The notes below the pieces were generated by a model. The model ran no database searches and had not been told where the DNA came from. It saw nothing but the letters and a program-made list of their open reading frames with translations. Position numbers and translations under genes: made by a program. 64,000 bases of DNA from Megamerina dolium (lineage: Eukaryota; Arthropoda; Insecta; Diptera; Megamerinidae): the NCBI GenBank assembly GCA_963854835.1, contig OY978525.1:51118929-51182928 (forward strand), written 5' to 3'. Positions within the stretch are counted from its first letter, which is position 1. The number at the start of each line of letters is the position of its first letter. Positions 33,090 to 43,296 of the stretch are shown piece by piece.

Positions 33090-34316
33090 TGTAACGCGTG
33101 CCTTTTGTTTCCAGCTGAGGTATTACTCAGTCAGCCAGGGTTTAAACAAGAGAGCAGCGTTAAACTCTTGTTGTAGGAGGAGGACCGAATTCCACACGAT
33201 TGTCTACTGACAATCAATTCACCGACACTAGAAGAGTGTTCGGATCGGTTTGAAATGGGACTACTACTACTGCGATTTTATTTTACTTTTTATTATTTAT
33301 TCTTTTTTTATACAATTCAATAACAATTCTTTATTCTATACCTAATCTAACCTTATTTTATATGATTAACAATTTGTGGGTTTGACCAGTGCCACCTGGT
33401 CGCACCTAACGAGTCAGTCGTCTGGCAGATCCGCCTTAGCTGGAATCTCCAAGCGACTGATACTTGTGTAGGGTAGCCTGATACACGGGTCTCCTGTATT
33501 TAGTACCCTGGCCTCACACCTAGAAGAGGGAGACCTGTTAATAATATATATAGGAACAACCAACGGGATGGCGGATGGCTGCTCCTGGTATATTTGGTTG
33601 GTCAAAATGACCCCGGGCAGAGCTGATGGCTCGCAGGCGGCTGCTATAAGCGATCGTTCGATTACTGACCGCCCCGCTTATAGCAAGAACTACTTATAGC
33701 CGTCTAGCGATTACTGCCAACCCGACTCTAAGAGCACTCGTTCGAAGTAGCAAGCTATTTCGAACTGGCCGTTCCAAAAATATGCAATGATCGTTTCCAC
33801 GGTATGTCGTAACACGACCTACACGACCATGCGTCTGTTTAGGGTTTTTCACCCTTTCTCGTCATGCCTTATGTTGGCCTGTCATACACCTTTAGTATGA
33901 ATTCCTGTATAAAGCACATGAGAATTATTGCTTTCTCATGATGCTATATTTTACGTTTGGTGATAATTCATTTGATTCTTTCTTTGCCTCTGTCGTCATA
34001 GTGAGTGATTACATGAGTATGTATGTGTATGTGTGTATTCATCTGCTGATATTGTGTGACGATAGAAAAGAGAAGAATAATTAAATTATTGTTGTCATGG
34101 TAACTGACTATACGAGTATGTGTATGTATATATTGATATTTTATCATATGACGACAGCAAGGAGAAGAGTAAGAATCAGATGAACTTCATGATACGTATA
34201 TTTTGTTATGTATGTATATTGTTATTTATATTTGTTTTTACTATTTATAATAATTTTGGGTTTTTTGTTGGTGCATAAGTAAAAGGTTGTAACAGGCTTA
34301 TTTTAAGTCTGTTACA
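33090..34316 (-). repeat. 5' LTR of the Gag-protease element
   Basis: 1,227 bp, nearly identical to 29982-31209. It would contain the promoter on the minus strand. Short frames inside it are not conserved proteins. Confidence 0.93.
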
Positions 34317-34608
34317 AAGTAATCATCCTAATACTCTAGCGAGAGAGCTCCTTAAGCTTAAATATATTAAAAGACTAAAAAGGAAAAATGTTTTAAATAT
34401 ATCTTTCACATAATCTCTCATTACTATTATATATGTTCTTCATGACATCACATGTTATATTTGTTTGCTTTAAGTTATTTGAATGATGTACACATTGGTG
34501 TAGAATCAACAAATTGTATTTTTTAGTATATAAGATTTGTATAATTATTGTTAGTTTCATAAGAAAGATACAATAAATAGAAGAAAATGAAAAAAAAAAG
34601 GTAACTAT

Positions 34609-35400
34609 CCTCATAGTTCTTCCTGGTACTACAACCTCTCTGTTGCAGAGTACTCTATGAGCTTCGTTCAATGGTTTGAGGGGTAAAGTCATTAAATGCT
34701 GTTTTCGCTCATCGAAGAAAATCAGTTCCTTTTGCATAGTATTGAGGAACGATCGGTTCCATAAATTGTTTCGTCCTAGGATACCAGTGGGTGCCGTAGC
34801 TCAGTGATTAGTGTGTTCGCCTTCTGATCTGTAGGTCGTGGTTCAATCCCCGGCTGATGCATAACAAATTTAATATCGATAAGATTTTTCTTTCGAATGG
34901 TACCCACCTGTCGGCAAGCAATTGGCTATTCTGCCGACAGTAACAACTTGCCATGAAAAAGCTTCTTAAAGAACTCTGTGTCAAAGCACAGAAAAAGTGA
35001 TGTCACAAGTGTTCTGCCGTTCGGAACAGGCTAAAAAAAGTAGGTCCCTTCTAATACTGTCCAAATTTAAGACGCACAAACGTAATGGCAGAGAAGCTCG
35101 GCCAATGAGCCCTTTGGGGCTTTAAGTGTAACTCTGGTCTTAACGTGGTGACAAATCCTCCGAATGCACCATTAAGATTTTCCTTGGATTCCCTTTCTTG
35201 CTAATGTTCTTTTTAATTTCTGTTGATTTTACTAAACTGGTGTCTGCCCCACAGTCTACAAGTAAAATGTGTTTTGCATCCTCACACGGAAACTCAATGA
35301 ACACATCATCTACATCAGAGACTCCAAAACAATAACCACGATTGCTATCACTGGATGCGAAAGATGGGTCAACAATCCCTCTGGACGCCTGACTACCAAC
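34609..35400 (-). pseudogene. 17.6/297-like gypsy protease, split by a SINE
   Basis: On the minus strand 35409-35140 includes HILLVDCGADTSLVK, an aspartic-protease active-site motif in which the usual D-T/S-G is D-C-G. After the SINE at 34788-35130 the frame resumes with LGRNNLWNRSF and NREVVVPGRTMRIV, the end of protease and the linker to RT. The continuation is at 25591 beyond the Jockey B insertion. Confidence 0.8.
34788..35130 (+). mobile_element. tRNA-derived SINE inside gypsy protease
   Basis: It starts TGGGTGCCGTAGCTCAGTG, has the B-box GGTTCAATCCC and all body motifs of the family (GGTACCCACCTGTCGGCAAG, AGTGATGTCACAAG, CCGTTCGGAACAGGCTAA, TAGGTCCCTTCTAATACTG) and ends in GGGGCTTTAAGTG. 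It contains an extra segment after GGCAAG compared with the copy at 51601. Target duplications are not clear. Confidence 0.9.
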
Positions 35401-37170
35401 TTCCACCATCCTGCATCTGATGTGGAGGGTGTGTCAGCAATCTCTAAAGACGCATGACTGACGGAAGCTGAAAAGGAAGGTTCCTTTTCAGCTGACCTAT
35501 CTTTAGCAAAATTTTGGGGTTCCCGCTTTATGGCCATACCTGGGCCCCCGTAGTTTCGACGAGTCTTTTCCAACTCTTTGCGTTTGTAACAATCGGCAAT
35601 CCTGTGTCCGGGCTTACTGCAAAAGAAACATTTGGTTTCGGACTTACTCCGTTTAGGCCATACATTTTCCTGGCTTCCCTTACTATGACATGTTTTTGGA
35701 GTATAGGTCCCTTTCGGCTTTGTATTGTTAGTGAACGACGTACAAGATAGATTGAACCCATGCCCATATTGCGTACATTTAATACAGAAGGGCTTTTAAA
35801 ACATTCGATCTTGGTGTGTCCCTTCTTGTCGCAGAGGAAACAGGTAGGAACATTCCTTTGGCTGTTTTAGGGATTTACTTTATGCTCTGGGTACTGATCT
35901 GCCTTAAATGGCACCTTATTAATCCTGTTGTGGTGAAACGCTACTATGTTATAGTACATGTTTGGGTCTGGCAAGCTTCATAAGAATTTAATAGTATATT
36001 GAGACTTACATTGGCTCCCACGATGAGCTGATAGTGCTGTTACCCTCTTTCGAGCAGGATACTCGTATTTAAGGCCTTCCCTGCTCCTCGAAAGTATCTT
36101 TCTTACTTAGCTTATGTACTCTAAGCATTGGTTCACTAAGGCCTGTTACAAACGATTTCCTTGTGGACTTCTCTAGCTCATGCAGTAGTGCTTGGTCTCC
36201 TTTTCCCCCCATATGAGGCTTTGACACACTGAGTTCCTTCTGGCTAATGCACTTATGCTTTCCTGTGGTAATTGCCGTGCAAATTGGATTTGTTGAGTAA
36301 TGGGTTCTAGCTGGATTATTTTGAGGTATGTGTTCCTTACAATTGTATATAATTCTTCCAAATTTCCAAATTTTTTGCCAATACCAAATTAAACGCATCT
36401 CCGTATAGATGTTGCTTTATACAGGATATGAAGTCTTCCAACTCATCTGGTTTTATTCCTTTAATTTGCTAATTCACAGCCAGAGATAAATTGATAGACT
36501 TCTGCTCTCAAATTTTTTGACTCAGCTCCAGTAAGTACTGGAATTAGTCTACTAACCATCTGCGCTATCTCGTATACACGCATTTTTACCGTTGCTTGTG
36601 GCTGGATGTTCGTAAGTATCTTCCTTACAGGTGTACAGCGGCGAAGATGTGTCTCTTCTGCCAACGGAGGTTCTGAGTCTCTTTTCTATAAATTCCTCGG
36701 TAATATTTCTCTCCTTAAGTAGTTCTTCTAACTCCTGATTTCTTCTGTGGAGTTCTACGTTCTTTGCGTCTAGTTGTTCAGCTTCCAACTCTTGGTTCAC
36801 AATCCTTAATCTGAGGTTTCTTATTTGTGCCTCCGCTGCGTCCAAATTGTCCTGCACGACTAAACTTGCTTCACCCTGTGTTCTTAAAAGGTCTCTTAGT
36901 TCTGTTAATGTGGCTTCTAGCTCCTGGTGCTAGTTCTTTGCCGTGCTGCACTTTCGATTATATGAGCTCATATTGCTCATAAGTACTATGTTGCTTATTT
37001 AATTTCCACTCGAAAGTGGTGGCTTCCTGAATTGCAATATCTAAGGAGATACTAACCTCCATTAGATATTATCCTGGAAACAAATCTATTTTTATGTCCT
37101 AGCGAACAATGGAATCCTAATACTGCGTTAAATGTTTAACATAAAATATCTTGTCTTACAAGATATTTCG
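35400..37170 (-). pseudogene. 17.6/297-like gypsy gag
   Basis: The minus-strand reading runs from the leader at about 37170. At 36857-36552 there is a predicted coiled coil (DAAEAQIRNLRLRIVNQELE). Then 36664-36461 and 36398-36069 carry capsid-like sequence with frameshifts. Zinc knuckles follow: CDKKGHTKIEC near 35830-35800 (first cysteines only partly preserved) and CFFCSKPGHRIADC near 35630-35590, a CX2CX4HX4C knuckle. Frame breaks occur at least four times. The gene abuts the protease and belongs to the same minus-strand element as the pol at 22745-25591. Confidence 0.8.
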
Positions 37171-37172
37171 AT

Positions 37173-37192
37173 GTATCCTACCGGCTGCGCCA
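37173..37192 (-). promoter_or_regulatory. Primer binding site of the 17.6/297-like gypsy
   Basis: The minus strand reads TGGCGCAGCCGGTAGGATAC next to the LTR end. This resembles the tRNA-Ser-type site I recall for Drosophila 17.6 and 297. It fixes the orientation and identifies the LTR at 37196-38611 as the 5' LTR. Confidence 0.7.
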
Positions 37193-37195
37193 AAA

Positions 37196-38611
37196 TGATG
37201 TGCCTTATTTTCGACACCGTAAACTTTTTTTAGATAACTTAATTTCTAGGACTTACTTCTTGCACTCTGTTTCTGTTTCCTGCAAAATCTCTTTCACAAC
37301 ACAATTATTTTTCAATTTAATAGCAGTCCGTCTTTATTTAGTTTTTCTTTTACAATGCGTTCTCCTTTCTCTCTTTCACTATTTACTCATAATTTCACAG
37401 GATATTAAATCCTTTACAACAAACTTTTGTTTTTGTAGGATATAAAATCCTTTTACATTTAGCAGTAAACACGCACTCTTCGAGTTATCTTATTCCACTA
37501 GATTAATTAACTCACTGACTGCCTTTTTCTCAGGCCTTCTTTCAGATTATATAGCCTCAAATATATGACATAATTTTCAATTTAATCCCGTTTTTGAAGA
37601 AAAGAATTTCTGAAGAAATTGCAATTTCGATTCGATGCAAGGTTGATACATTGCAATTTCTTCAGTAGGTCATAATAGCCGCATTCTTTTGTAACCGAGT
37701 TGCAAAAGAATACCCACTCGCATTTAAATTCCCTTTTACTTAAATATAATTTCCCTTTAGTTACTTAGCAACGCTGGTGGTATATATGGTTGTTCGTGAT
37801 ATTTATAAACGAAATAAAAACAAAAAAGAAACAATTCTGCGGAATCTGTGGTAAATATATTCGTTTACTTAAAATAAATTTTTATTTGCACTTGCTTTAT
37901 TTTGCTTATTTTTGTTTATATTTACAATAATTTGACGTGTTGTTGAAATTTCCCAAGCACATTCCAGTAGTCTATTCACAATAGTGCTGTTTTTTTACTT
38001 TCCAACACTATAACTCAGGTCGATTAAAATATAAGCAACTTCAATTAAACTCGGTTAAAATAGATGATGTCGCTTATTTTTGTTGTTGCTTTGCATGCAG
38101 TTCGGCAAATAAGTCAGTGTTCTTTTGCAACTCGCGTGCAAAAGAATGCGGCTAATTATAATTTATTTTTAGTAGGTCATCATTATTATTAATACTTCAT
38201 GCGTTCAATATTATATATGCCTGGTTGTTGCTTATTTTGTTTTTCTTTTTGGCTTTTGTTTTCTTTTCACTGTGTATGGTTGTTCAATTGTTTCATAATT
38301 ATATAGCGAGGTACGATGACCCGTTGGTTCTTTTATTATTATTTATTATTTTATTTATTGTTTATTTATTTCATTATTTTTCTTCTTCTTCATTCTTTGT
38401 TTTTCATGGTTGTGAAATTGTTCCACAATCATAAGTGAGTACGATGACGTTGACCACGCATTATAAATATACTACAACCCATTTTAGCCAATGACAATTA
38501 CATTATGCATAGTATGTTGATTATCATTAATTAATGGTTACAGCGATATTCACATAAGAAAATAACATAATTTTAATAGTAATATTACTGTAATATTTGT
38601 AGTGAGTCAAA
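37196..38611 (-). repeat. 5' LTR of 17.6/297-like gypsy element, with MITE
   Basis: Homologous to the LTRs at 19165-20685 and (inverted) 45899-46895. It has two units of the TAGGATATTAAATCC minisatellite and a MITE at 37678-38152. Its first bases are missing: sequence stops at GTAGTGAGTCAAAATGC where an R1-like fragment begins at 38613, whereas the 45.9-kb copy retains about 40 more bases at the same junction. Confidence 0.85.
37678..38152 (+). mobile_element. MITE, 475 bp, palindromic inverted ends
   Basis: It begins GCCGCATTCTTTTG and ends CAAAAGAATGCGGC, flanked by TA on both sides. Each end is itself a palindrome: TTCTTTTGTAAC faces GTTGCAAAAGAA on the left, and TTCTTTTGCA faces TGCAAAAGAA on the right. 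No coding capacity. The homologous LTRs at 19.8 kb and 46.4 kb lack the insertion, giving empty-site evidence. Confidence 0.85.
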
Positions 38612-38612
38612 A

Positions 38613-39480
38613 TGCTAAGGGCTCAGTACGGAGCCCTGCGGTACTCCGCCCGTTACAACATAGCTTTTGGGACCTTCGTCGGTATCATATAACAACAGTC
38701 TGTTAGACAGATAGCTGTTGATTATCCGCAGCAGATACACAGGTGTTTTCTTCGCCTCCAGCGCCCTCATGATATGCGGCCAATATGCCGAGTTGAAAGC
38801 ATTTTGCACATAAAATTTGACAATTGTTCAATATTTTTTGTCGCCATGCATCCATCTGACGCCCTCTATCGCCTTGCCCGCAATGCCCGTCAATTTTCCA
38901 ACTGCGTCTATGGTGGATCGATGTCTCCTAAAGCCAAATTGATTCGCAGACAAGCCAGGCGACTCACTTTCTAGATGCGGTGCCCCAAAACTGAATACCA
39001 TAAGTCCAGATTGGCTTCTAGACTCCAGATTGGCGTCCAGATACCTTCTAGATGATGCTCCAGATGTGTGCAGATCAGCCTCTCCAGCATTTTGGCCATC
39101 GTGTCTATCATGCATAGTGGTCGATACGCACTCGGCTCACCTGCCGGTTTATTCGGTTTCTGAAGTAGCACTAGACGCTGCTTCTTCCACACTTTCTGTA
39201 AAACCCGTTCATTCAAGCATCGCGTATAAAGCTCAACGAAAACATTCGTATTATGCTTAACGGCGATCTCAAGTCATCATCAAGTCCAGGCGCCTTTGTG
39301 TTACCGAACCTCTCCGCCGTCATTATTATCTCCGCCTCGTCGATTAGCACTGCTTTCTCTATTGCAGGTGTCACCATACTTGGTTGTGGATCTTCCTCCG
39401 GGAAAAGCGTTTTCACCACCTTTTCTAGGAGAATAGGGCAGGTTGGTGCTTGGCCTCTACCACCTTTGACCTTCATCATG
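38613..39480 (-). pseudogene. R1-like non-LTR element RT fragment (minus arm)
   Basis: Minus-strand segments carry NTKAPGLDD, then PAGEPSAYRPLCMIDTMAKMLERL, ANQFGFRRHRSTIDAVGKL, the first-aspartate region QNAFNSAYWPHIMRAL and GGVPQGSVLSP. These are the fingers and early palm of an R1/Jockey-superfamily RT. The sequence stops exactly at the gypsy LTR. It contains an 80-bp filler at 38971-39050 and frameshifts. It is the inverted counterpart of 45161-45890. Confidence 0.85.
38974..39018 (-). other. 45-bp filler copied from Jockey family A
   Basis: This segment is identical, over 45 bases, to 15801-15845 in the Jockey A copy (RT C-terminal region), and is embedded in the R1-like fragment between two copies of TTCTAGATG. 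The corresponding place in the other arm (about 45535) has a single CATCTAGAA and no insertion. Confidence 0.9.
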
Positions 39481-39494
39481 GCTATTTTGTACGC

Positions 39495-39495
<1 letters not shown>

Positions 39496-39555
<60 letters not shown>

Positions 39556-39556
39556 A

Positions 39557-39650
<94 letters not shown>
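39496..39650. repeat. (TA)n microsatellite
   Basis: About 155 bp of TA repeats with one GTAAG interruption, between the truncated R1-like fragment and a Tc1-like element that starts at its edge. Confidence 0.95.
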
Positions 39651-39651
<1 letters not shown>

Positions 39652-39654
<3 letters not shown>

Positions 39655-41373
39655 TGTCAAGAATGAGTTTACACATTGAAACAAAATTCAAATTTTCAAC
39701 TTCCTTAGCTAAAAACATGAGCTTTTATTTCCATATACACATTATTTTTTATTAGTTACAGATATTTACAGTATTTATAAAAGATTCATTAAAAAGAATT
39801 GCAAGTTATACTCAAAAGAAAAGAAAAATACAACAAAAAGAAATTTTACTCAATTTTACAAGTGTCAAGAAACTCTTTTCACAACTATTTTTTTAATTCC
39901 TTTATGCAACACTTCAACGATTAACGGTACATTTACAGTTATCTATTTGCGCAAACGCGTTGTAGTGACCCGTTCCTATGATTTTGTTTGTTAGTTTGTG
40001 ATTAATTTTTCCACATTTTCCACATTTCCACATCATCTGTTTAAATATTGTGTTTTTAAAATGCCAGGCAAAAGGTTATCGGCTGAAGTGGTTCAGCTTA
40101 TATACTACAATCGCCAATTGGGAGAAAATGTGGAGAAGTTATCAGAAATGTTCTCTGTAACACGTAAGACAATTTATAATGTTTTAAATCTTTCTGAAAA
40201 TGAGGGTAGATTGGAGTCAATGTGGGGAGGTGGCCCAAAGCTTAAAATTACTGATCGGGCAGAGCGCTTAATGATGAGGGAACTGCAAAAAAATCCGCAA
40301 ATTTTGATAAGAACGCTTGCGGAGAAACTCAAGGAAGAGTGTGGTATAGTGGTTTCCCATGAAACTGTACGACAGGCGATACTGAGAAACAAATACTTAT
40401 CAAAAGTTGCTCGTAAGAAGCCGCTGCTATCAGCACAAAATATTGAAACACGTTTCTCTTTCGCCTCAAGGCTCATTTCTCAACCTGATGAATATTGGGA
40501 CGACGTAATATTCTGTGACGAAACAAAAATGATGTTGTATTACAACGATGGACCGACCAGAGTGTGGCGCAAGGCATTAACAGCTTTAGAAAATCGACAC
40601 ATAATTCCTACTGTTAAATTTGGAAAAATGTTCATTATGATTTGGGGATGTATCTCAAGCAGAGGATTATGAGAATTGGCTTTTATAGAGTCAACCATGG
40701 ACGCACAACATTATTTAGGCATTTTGAAGTCATTTAATCAGTAGTGCGAAAAAATGTGGGTTCATCAGAGAGGGCAAACCGCATTTCAAATTTCATCAAG
40801 ATAATGACACAAAGCATAAGCCGAGTAGGGTGCGACTGTGGCTTCTTTATAACTGCGGTAAAGTTATGGATACACCAGCCCCAAGTCCAGACCTTAACTC
40901 TATTGATAATCTGTCTACTTAAAGAAAAAAGTGGCTAAAATGCAACCTAAAAACCGTACAGCACTTAAAACTGCTATATTGGAAGAGTGGCAAAATATAC
41001 CGAGCAATTATGGCCTAAAAAAGTTGGTTTATTTTATGAATCCGTGATAGATGCTAAAGGTGGCCATACTATATACTAAATATTTTACTTGATCAAATTT
41101 TAACTAATAAATATTATAAAAAAAACTTTGTATCGTTTGTGAAAAGAGTTTCTTGACACTTATAAAACTGAGTAAATTTTCTTTTTGTTGTATTATTCTT
41201 TTCTTTTGCGTAGAACTTGCAATTTTTTTTCATGAATCTTTTATAAATACTGTAAATATTTGTAACTAATAAAAAAAAAATTTGTATATGGAAATAAAAG
41301 TTAATATTTTTGGCTAAGAAAGTTGAAAATTTGAATTTTTTTTTCAATGTGTACATTCATCCTTGATATACTG
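39652..41373 (+). mobile_element. Second Tc1-like element family, long inverted repeats
   Basis: Inverted repeats of about 240 bp (39652-39890 and 41125-41373) begin GTATGTCAAG on the left and CAGTATATCAAG on the right. Inner copies AGTGTCAAGAAACTC lie about 210 bp inside each end, again an IR/DR arrangement. TA flanks both ends. It carries a decayed transposase. It differs in sequence from the 7-11 kb family. Confidence 0.88.
40061..41050 (+). pseudogene. Tc1-like transposase, decayed
   Basis: Starts MPGKRLSAEVVQL; the preceding 21 codons from 39998 look like leader. A helix-turn-helix lies near NVEKLSEMFSVTRKTIYNVL, and the first catalytic Asp is in VIFCDETKMM. A TGA at about 40670 replaces a glycine codon in the region GVGELAF of related proteins. 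Further on, in shifted frames, FHQDNDTKHKP and SPDLNSIDNL carry the second Asp and a Glu-to-Asp change at the third site, with 34 residues between. Premature stop, frameshift and catalytic change make it inactive. Confidence 0.85.
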
Positions 41374-41845
41374 TATATATTTGACGTAGTAAAATATGTA
41401 TGTAGAAAACGAAAAAATGAGAACAATTAAAATCGAACAGATGATCGAGTTGATTGTTTGTAGTAGACAAATAATGGATGCTTTCTTATTGAAATTCACC
41501 TATAGCTAAACATTTTGATAACAATTATATAAATATAATTTCGAATTATCCTATATAATTTCAATATTGAATCTTCATCGTCGGATTCATACATAGGTGC
41601 ATATGAAAATACTCATTCTCAACTGTTTCCAGTGTATCTTAAATCATTTTTGGCTTTGAGTGAAAATGTGGCCAAAGTTTCATCGGCAGATTTGCTGTTA
41701 AAACGTTGTCTATTAACAGTGGGATATCTCATTACTTCTAAAGTCTGTGCATACTCGATATTATGTTATTGTATGGTGTTTTTTGCAGAGGTTTGGATCA
41801 TCGAATTTAATATTAATTTAATTTTGGTGGACAAGTTTTATTAAA
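41374..41845. other. No gene recognised
   Basis: AT-rich sequence between the Tc1-like element and a gypsy fragment; a 70-codon plus frame has no recognisable domain. Confidence 0.4.
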
Positions 41846-42970
41846 TTATTGTGATACTTTTTCCATTTTCGTCCGATTTTTATAGTCGTTGTTACTGGAC
41901 TATTTATGTTTTATTTGTTATTTATTTATTTGTTTTTCCTCGTTTGATTTTATAATAAAACCTTTTCTCCTACTCTAAAACTTATCGGGTGTATATTTTT
42001 GTCGTATTGTCTTTTGGCGTTTTCCTTTGCCTTTTCCTGATTTTCCTTAATTAGTTCGTGAGACCTCTGTGTTTGATATTTTAATAACTTATTTTGGTCT
42101 TCTGCGTTGTACAATTGTGTTCTTGTGATTTTTAGATTTGTTGGCATGTCGGTGTTAAAGCCGTATATTATGCTGAATATTTTACCACCTAGCATCTTGT
42201 ATGTATCTGAGAACAATTTTAATGTAAAATTTCACCATTATCTGTAACTAAAATTGTTGGTATGTTGTAGCGTGTAATAACCTCGTTGTAAAAAGCTTTT
42301 GCTATTGTGCTATATTCTGCATCAGGAATAGGTACACAAGTGAAAATTTTTGAAAAATTATCTTCAAAAGTAAAAATGTACTTATTTCCCGATGTGGTTT
42401 CTGGGAGAATTCCCACCATGTCCATATAAAAAAAGCTGTTTTTCTCTGTCTGATTCTTTCAATAACACTTGATGATACCCACTGGCCAAATCAAGTGTAG
42501 TGAAATATCTACAATGACTTAACTGGTCTAATATTTCATCGATGCGGGGAATGAGAAAAAATTCTGTAATGGTGGCGTCATTTCCTGAAATCTACTACTA
42601 GACTCCATATTTTTTTACCATCTTATCCCGCTTTTTTTGGCACCAAAATTATGGAGGAATTCTAGGGCGATGAGGTGGGAATAATTATGTCGTCTTCCAA
42701 CATTTTGTGTACTTGATTATTTATTTCTTCCTGGTAGCCTGTACTGTCTTTGGTTGATTGGTGCCTGGTCTGTTTTTATTGGTATTGTGTGTTTTATACC
42801 TGTGGTGTGAGAACATTTATCACCTTCCAAGAAAAATAAATAGTGGAATGACTTAAGTATGCCGTCTATGGATCTCTTTTCCTCAATGTTTAAGTTTTCG
42901 TCTAGCTTAATTGTTTCTAATATTTTGATAACCCTTTTGTGGCTATCAGTTTCCTTAATGTAATTTATTT
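41846..42970 (-). pseudogene. 17.6/297-like gypsy pol, internally deleted
   Basis: Minus-strand order: a protease-RT linker region (about 42970-42600), then RT up to LASGYHQVLL and SDREK near 42440. The sequence then jumps directly to the integrase core MDMVGILPETTSGN (42425-42219, ending ILVTDNG). The integrase C-terminus follows at 42216-41950. The YLDD box, RNase H and integrase zinc domain are deleted. It is a diverged relative of 22745-25591. Confidence 0.85.
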
Positions 42971-43110
42971 TATACTAAACACTTTTACACTAATACTAGA
43001 GGGCTGGCAGCTTATATACCATTTGTCTACTACTATGCACATATCGATCTACCCACATACCAACATCTAACATGCACCATATATGTATATGTCATGGATA
43101 TGTGTATATA

Positions 43111-43132
43111 TATGTATATATATATACAGCAA

Positions 43133-43195
<63 letters not shown>

Positions 43196-43204
43196 CAGCA
43201 ACTG

Positions 43205-43233
<29 letters not shown>
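43111..43233. repeat. (TA)n/(TG)n microsatellite with internal 60-bp duplication
   Basis: Two TA tracts, each preceded by ATACAGCAACTG, then a TG run to 43249. Next to the poly-T of an R1-like 3' end. Confidence 0.9.

Positions 43234-43249
<16 letters not shown>

Positions 43250-43296
<47 letters not shown>

Larger units (their letters stand above)
29982..34316 (-). mobile_element. Gag-protease-only LTR retrotransposon
   Basis: A complete LTR element of 4,335 bp oriented on the minus strand. It has LTRs of 1,228 and 1,227 bp, a 4-bp target duplication AAGT (29978-29981 and 34317-34320), a tRNA-Lys-like primer binding site next to the 5' LTR and a polypurine tract next to the 3' LTR. The internal region is only 1,880 bp and codes for Gag and an aspartic protease. 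No reverse transcriptase, RNase H or integrase is present, and only about 190 bp are non-coding, so nothing has been overlooked by frameshift. It must depend on enzymes from another element. By eye the LTRs differ at 15-16 positions, suggesting a relatively recent insertion. It lies inside Jockey B. Confidence 0.92.
27625..34412 (+). pseudogene. Jockey family B ORF2 (endonuclease-RT), split and mutated
   Basis: ATG at 27625 begins MNELKLCFWNANGL, an AP-like endonuclease start. A stop follows within 16 codons (GGGTTAAGCTAA), but MLISETHFT, GDYNAKHTYWG and SSDHSP mark the endonuclease to about 28290. The frame 28419-29951 (510 codons) encodes the RT. It contains AKPGKDSTNVSSYRPIRLLP, HQFGFRAKHGTVEQVH, FLDVAQAFDKVWH (first catalytic Asp), GVTQGSVLGP and FADDTAIL, with the catalytic DD intact. 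It ends LSLHNKMHIG. The C-terminus resumes after the inserted LTR element as SNHPNTLARELL at 34318, ending about 34412. About 80 residues are missing before the junction by comparison with family A. The RT core itself looks undamaged. Confidence 0.88.
25601..34599 (+). mobile_element. Jockey-clade element, family B, near full length, split by an LTR element
   Basis: It is bounded by a 9-bp target duplication with one mismatch (GGGAACTAT at 25592-25600, GGTAACTAT at 34600-34608) and ends in a poly-A run. After removing the LTR element 29982-34316 and one AAGT copy, the element is about 4.66 kb, normal for Jockey. It has a 5' UTR (25601-25860), gag, ORF2, and a 3' UTR from about 34412. It inserted into the protease-RT linker of the minus-strand gypsy. 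Stops in both genes, a 156-bp duplication in gag and a deletion late in ORF2 make it inactive. Confidence 0.9.

Noticed and set aside
33414..33605. Small protein encoded in the LTR
   Set aside because: No start context, no homologous domain; the frame is a chance opening in non-coding LTR sequence.
39253..39755. Several 75-137 codon Tyr-Ile repeat frames on both strands (also near 43.1, 45.1, 50.8 and 55.7 kb)
   Set aside because: They are translations of TA microsatellites without any other support.
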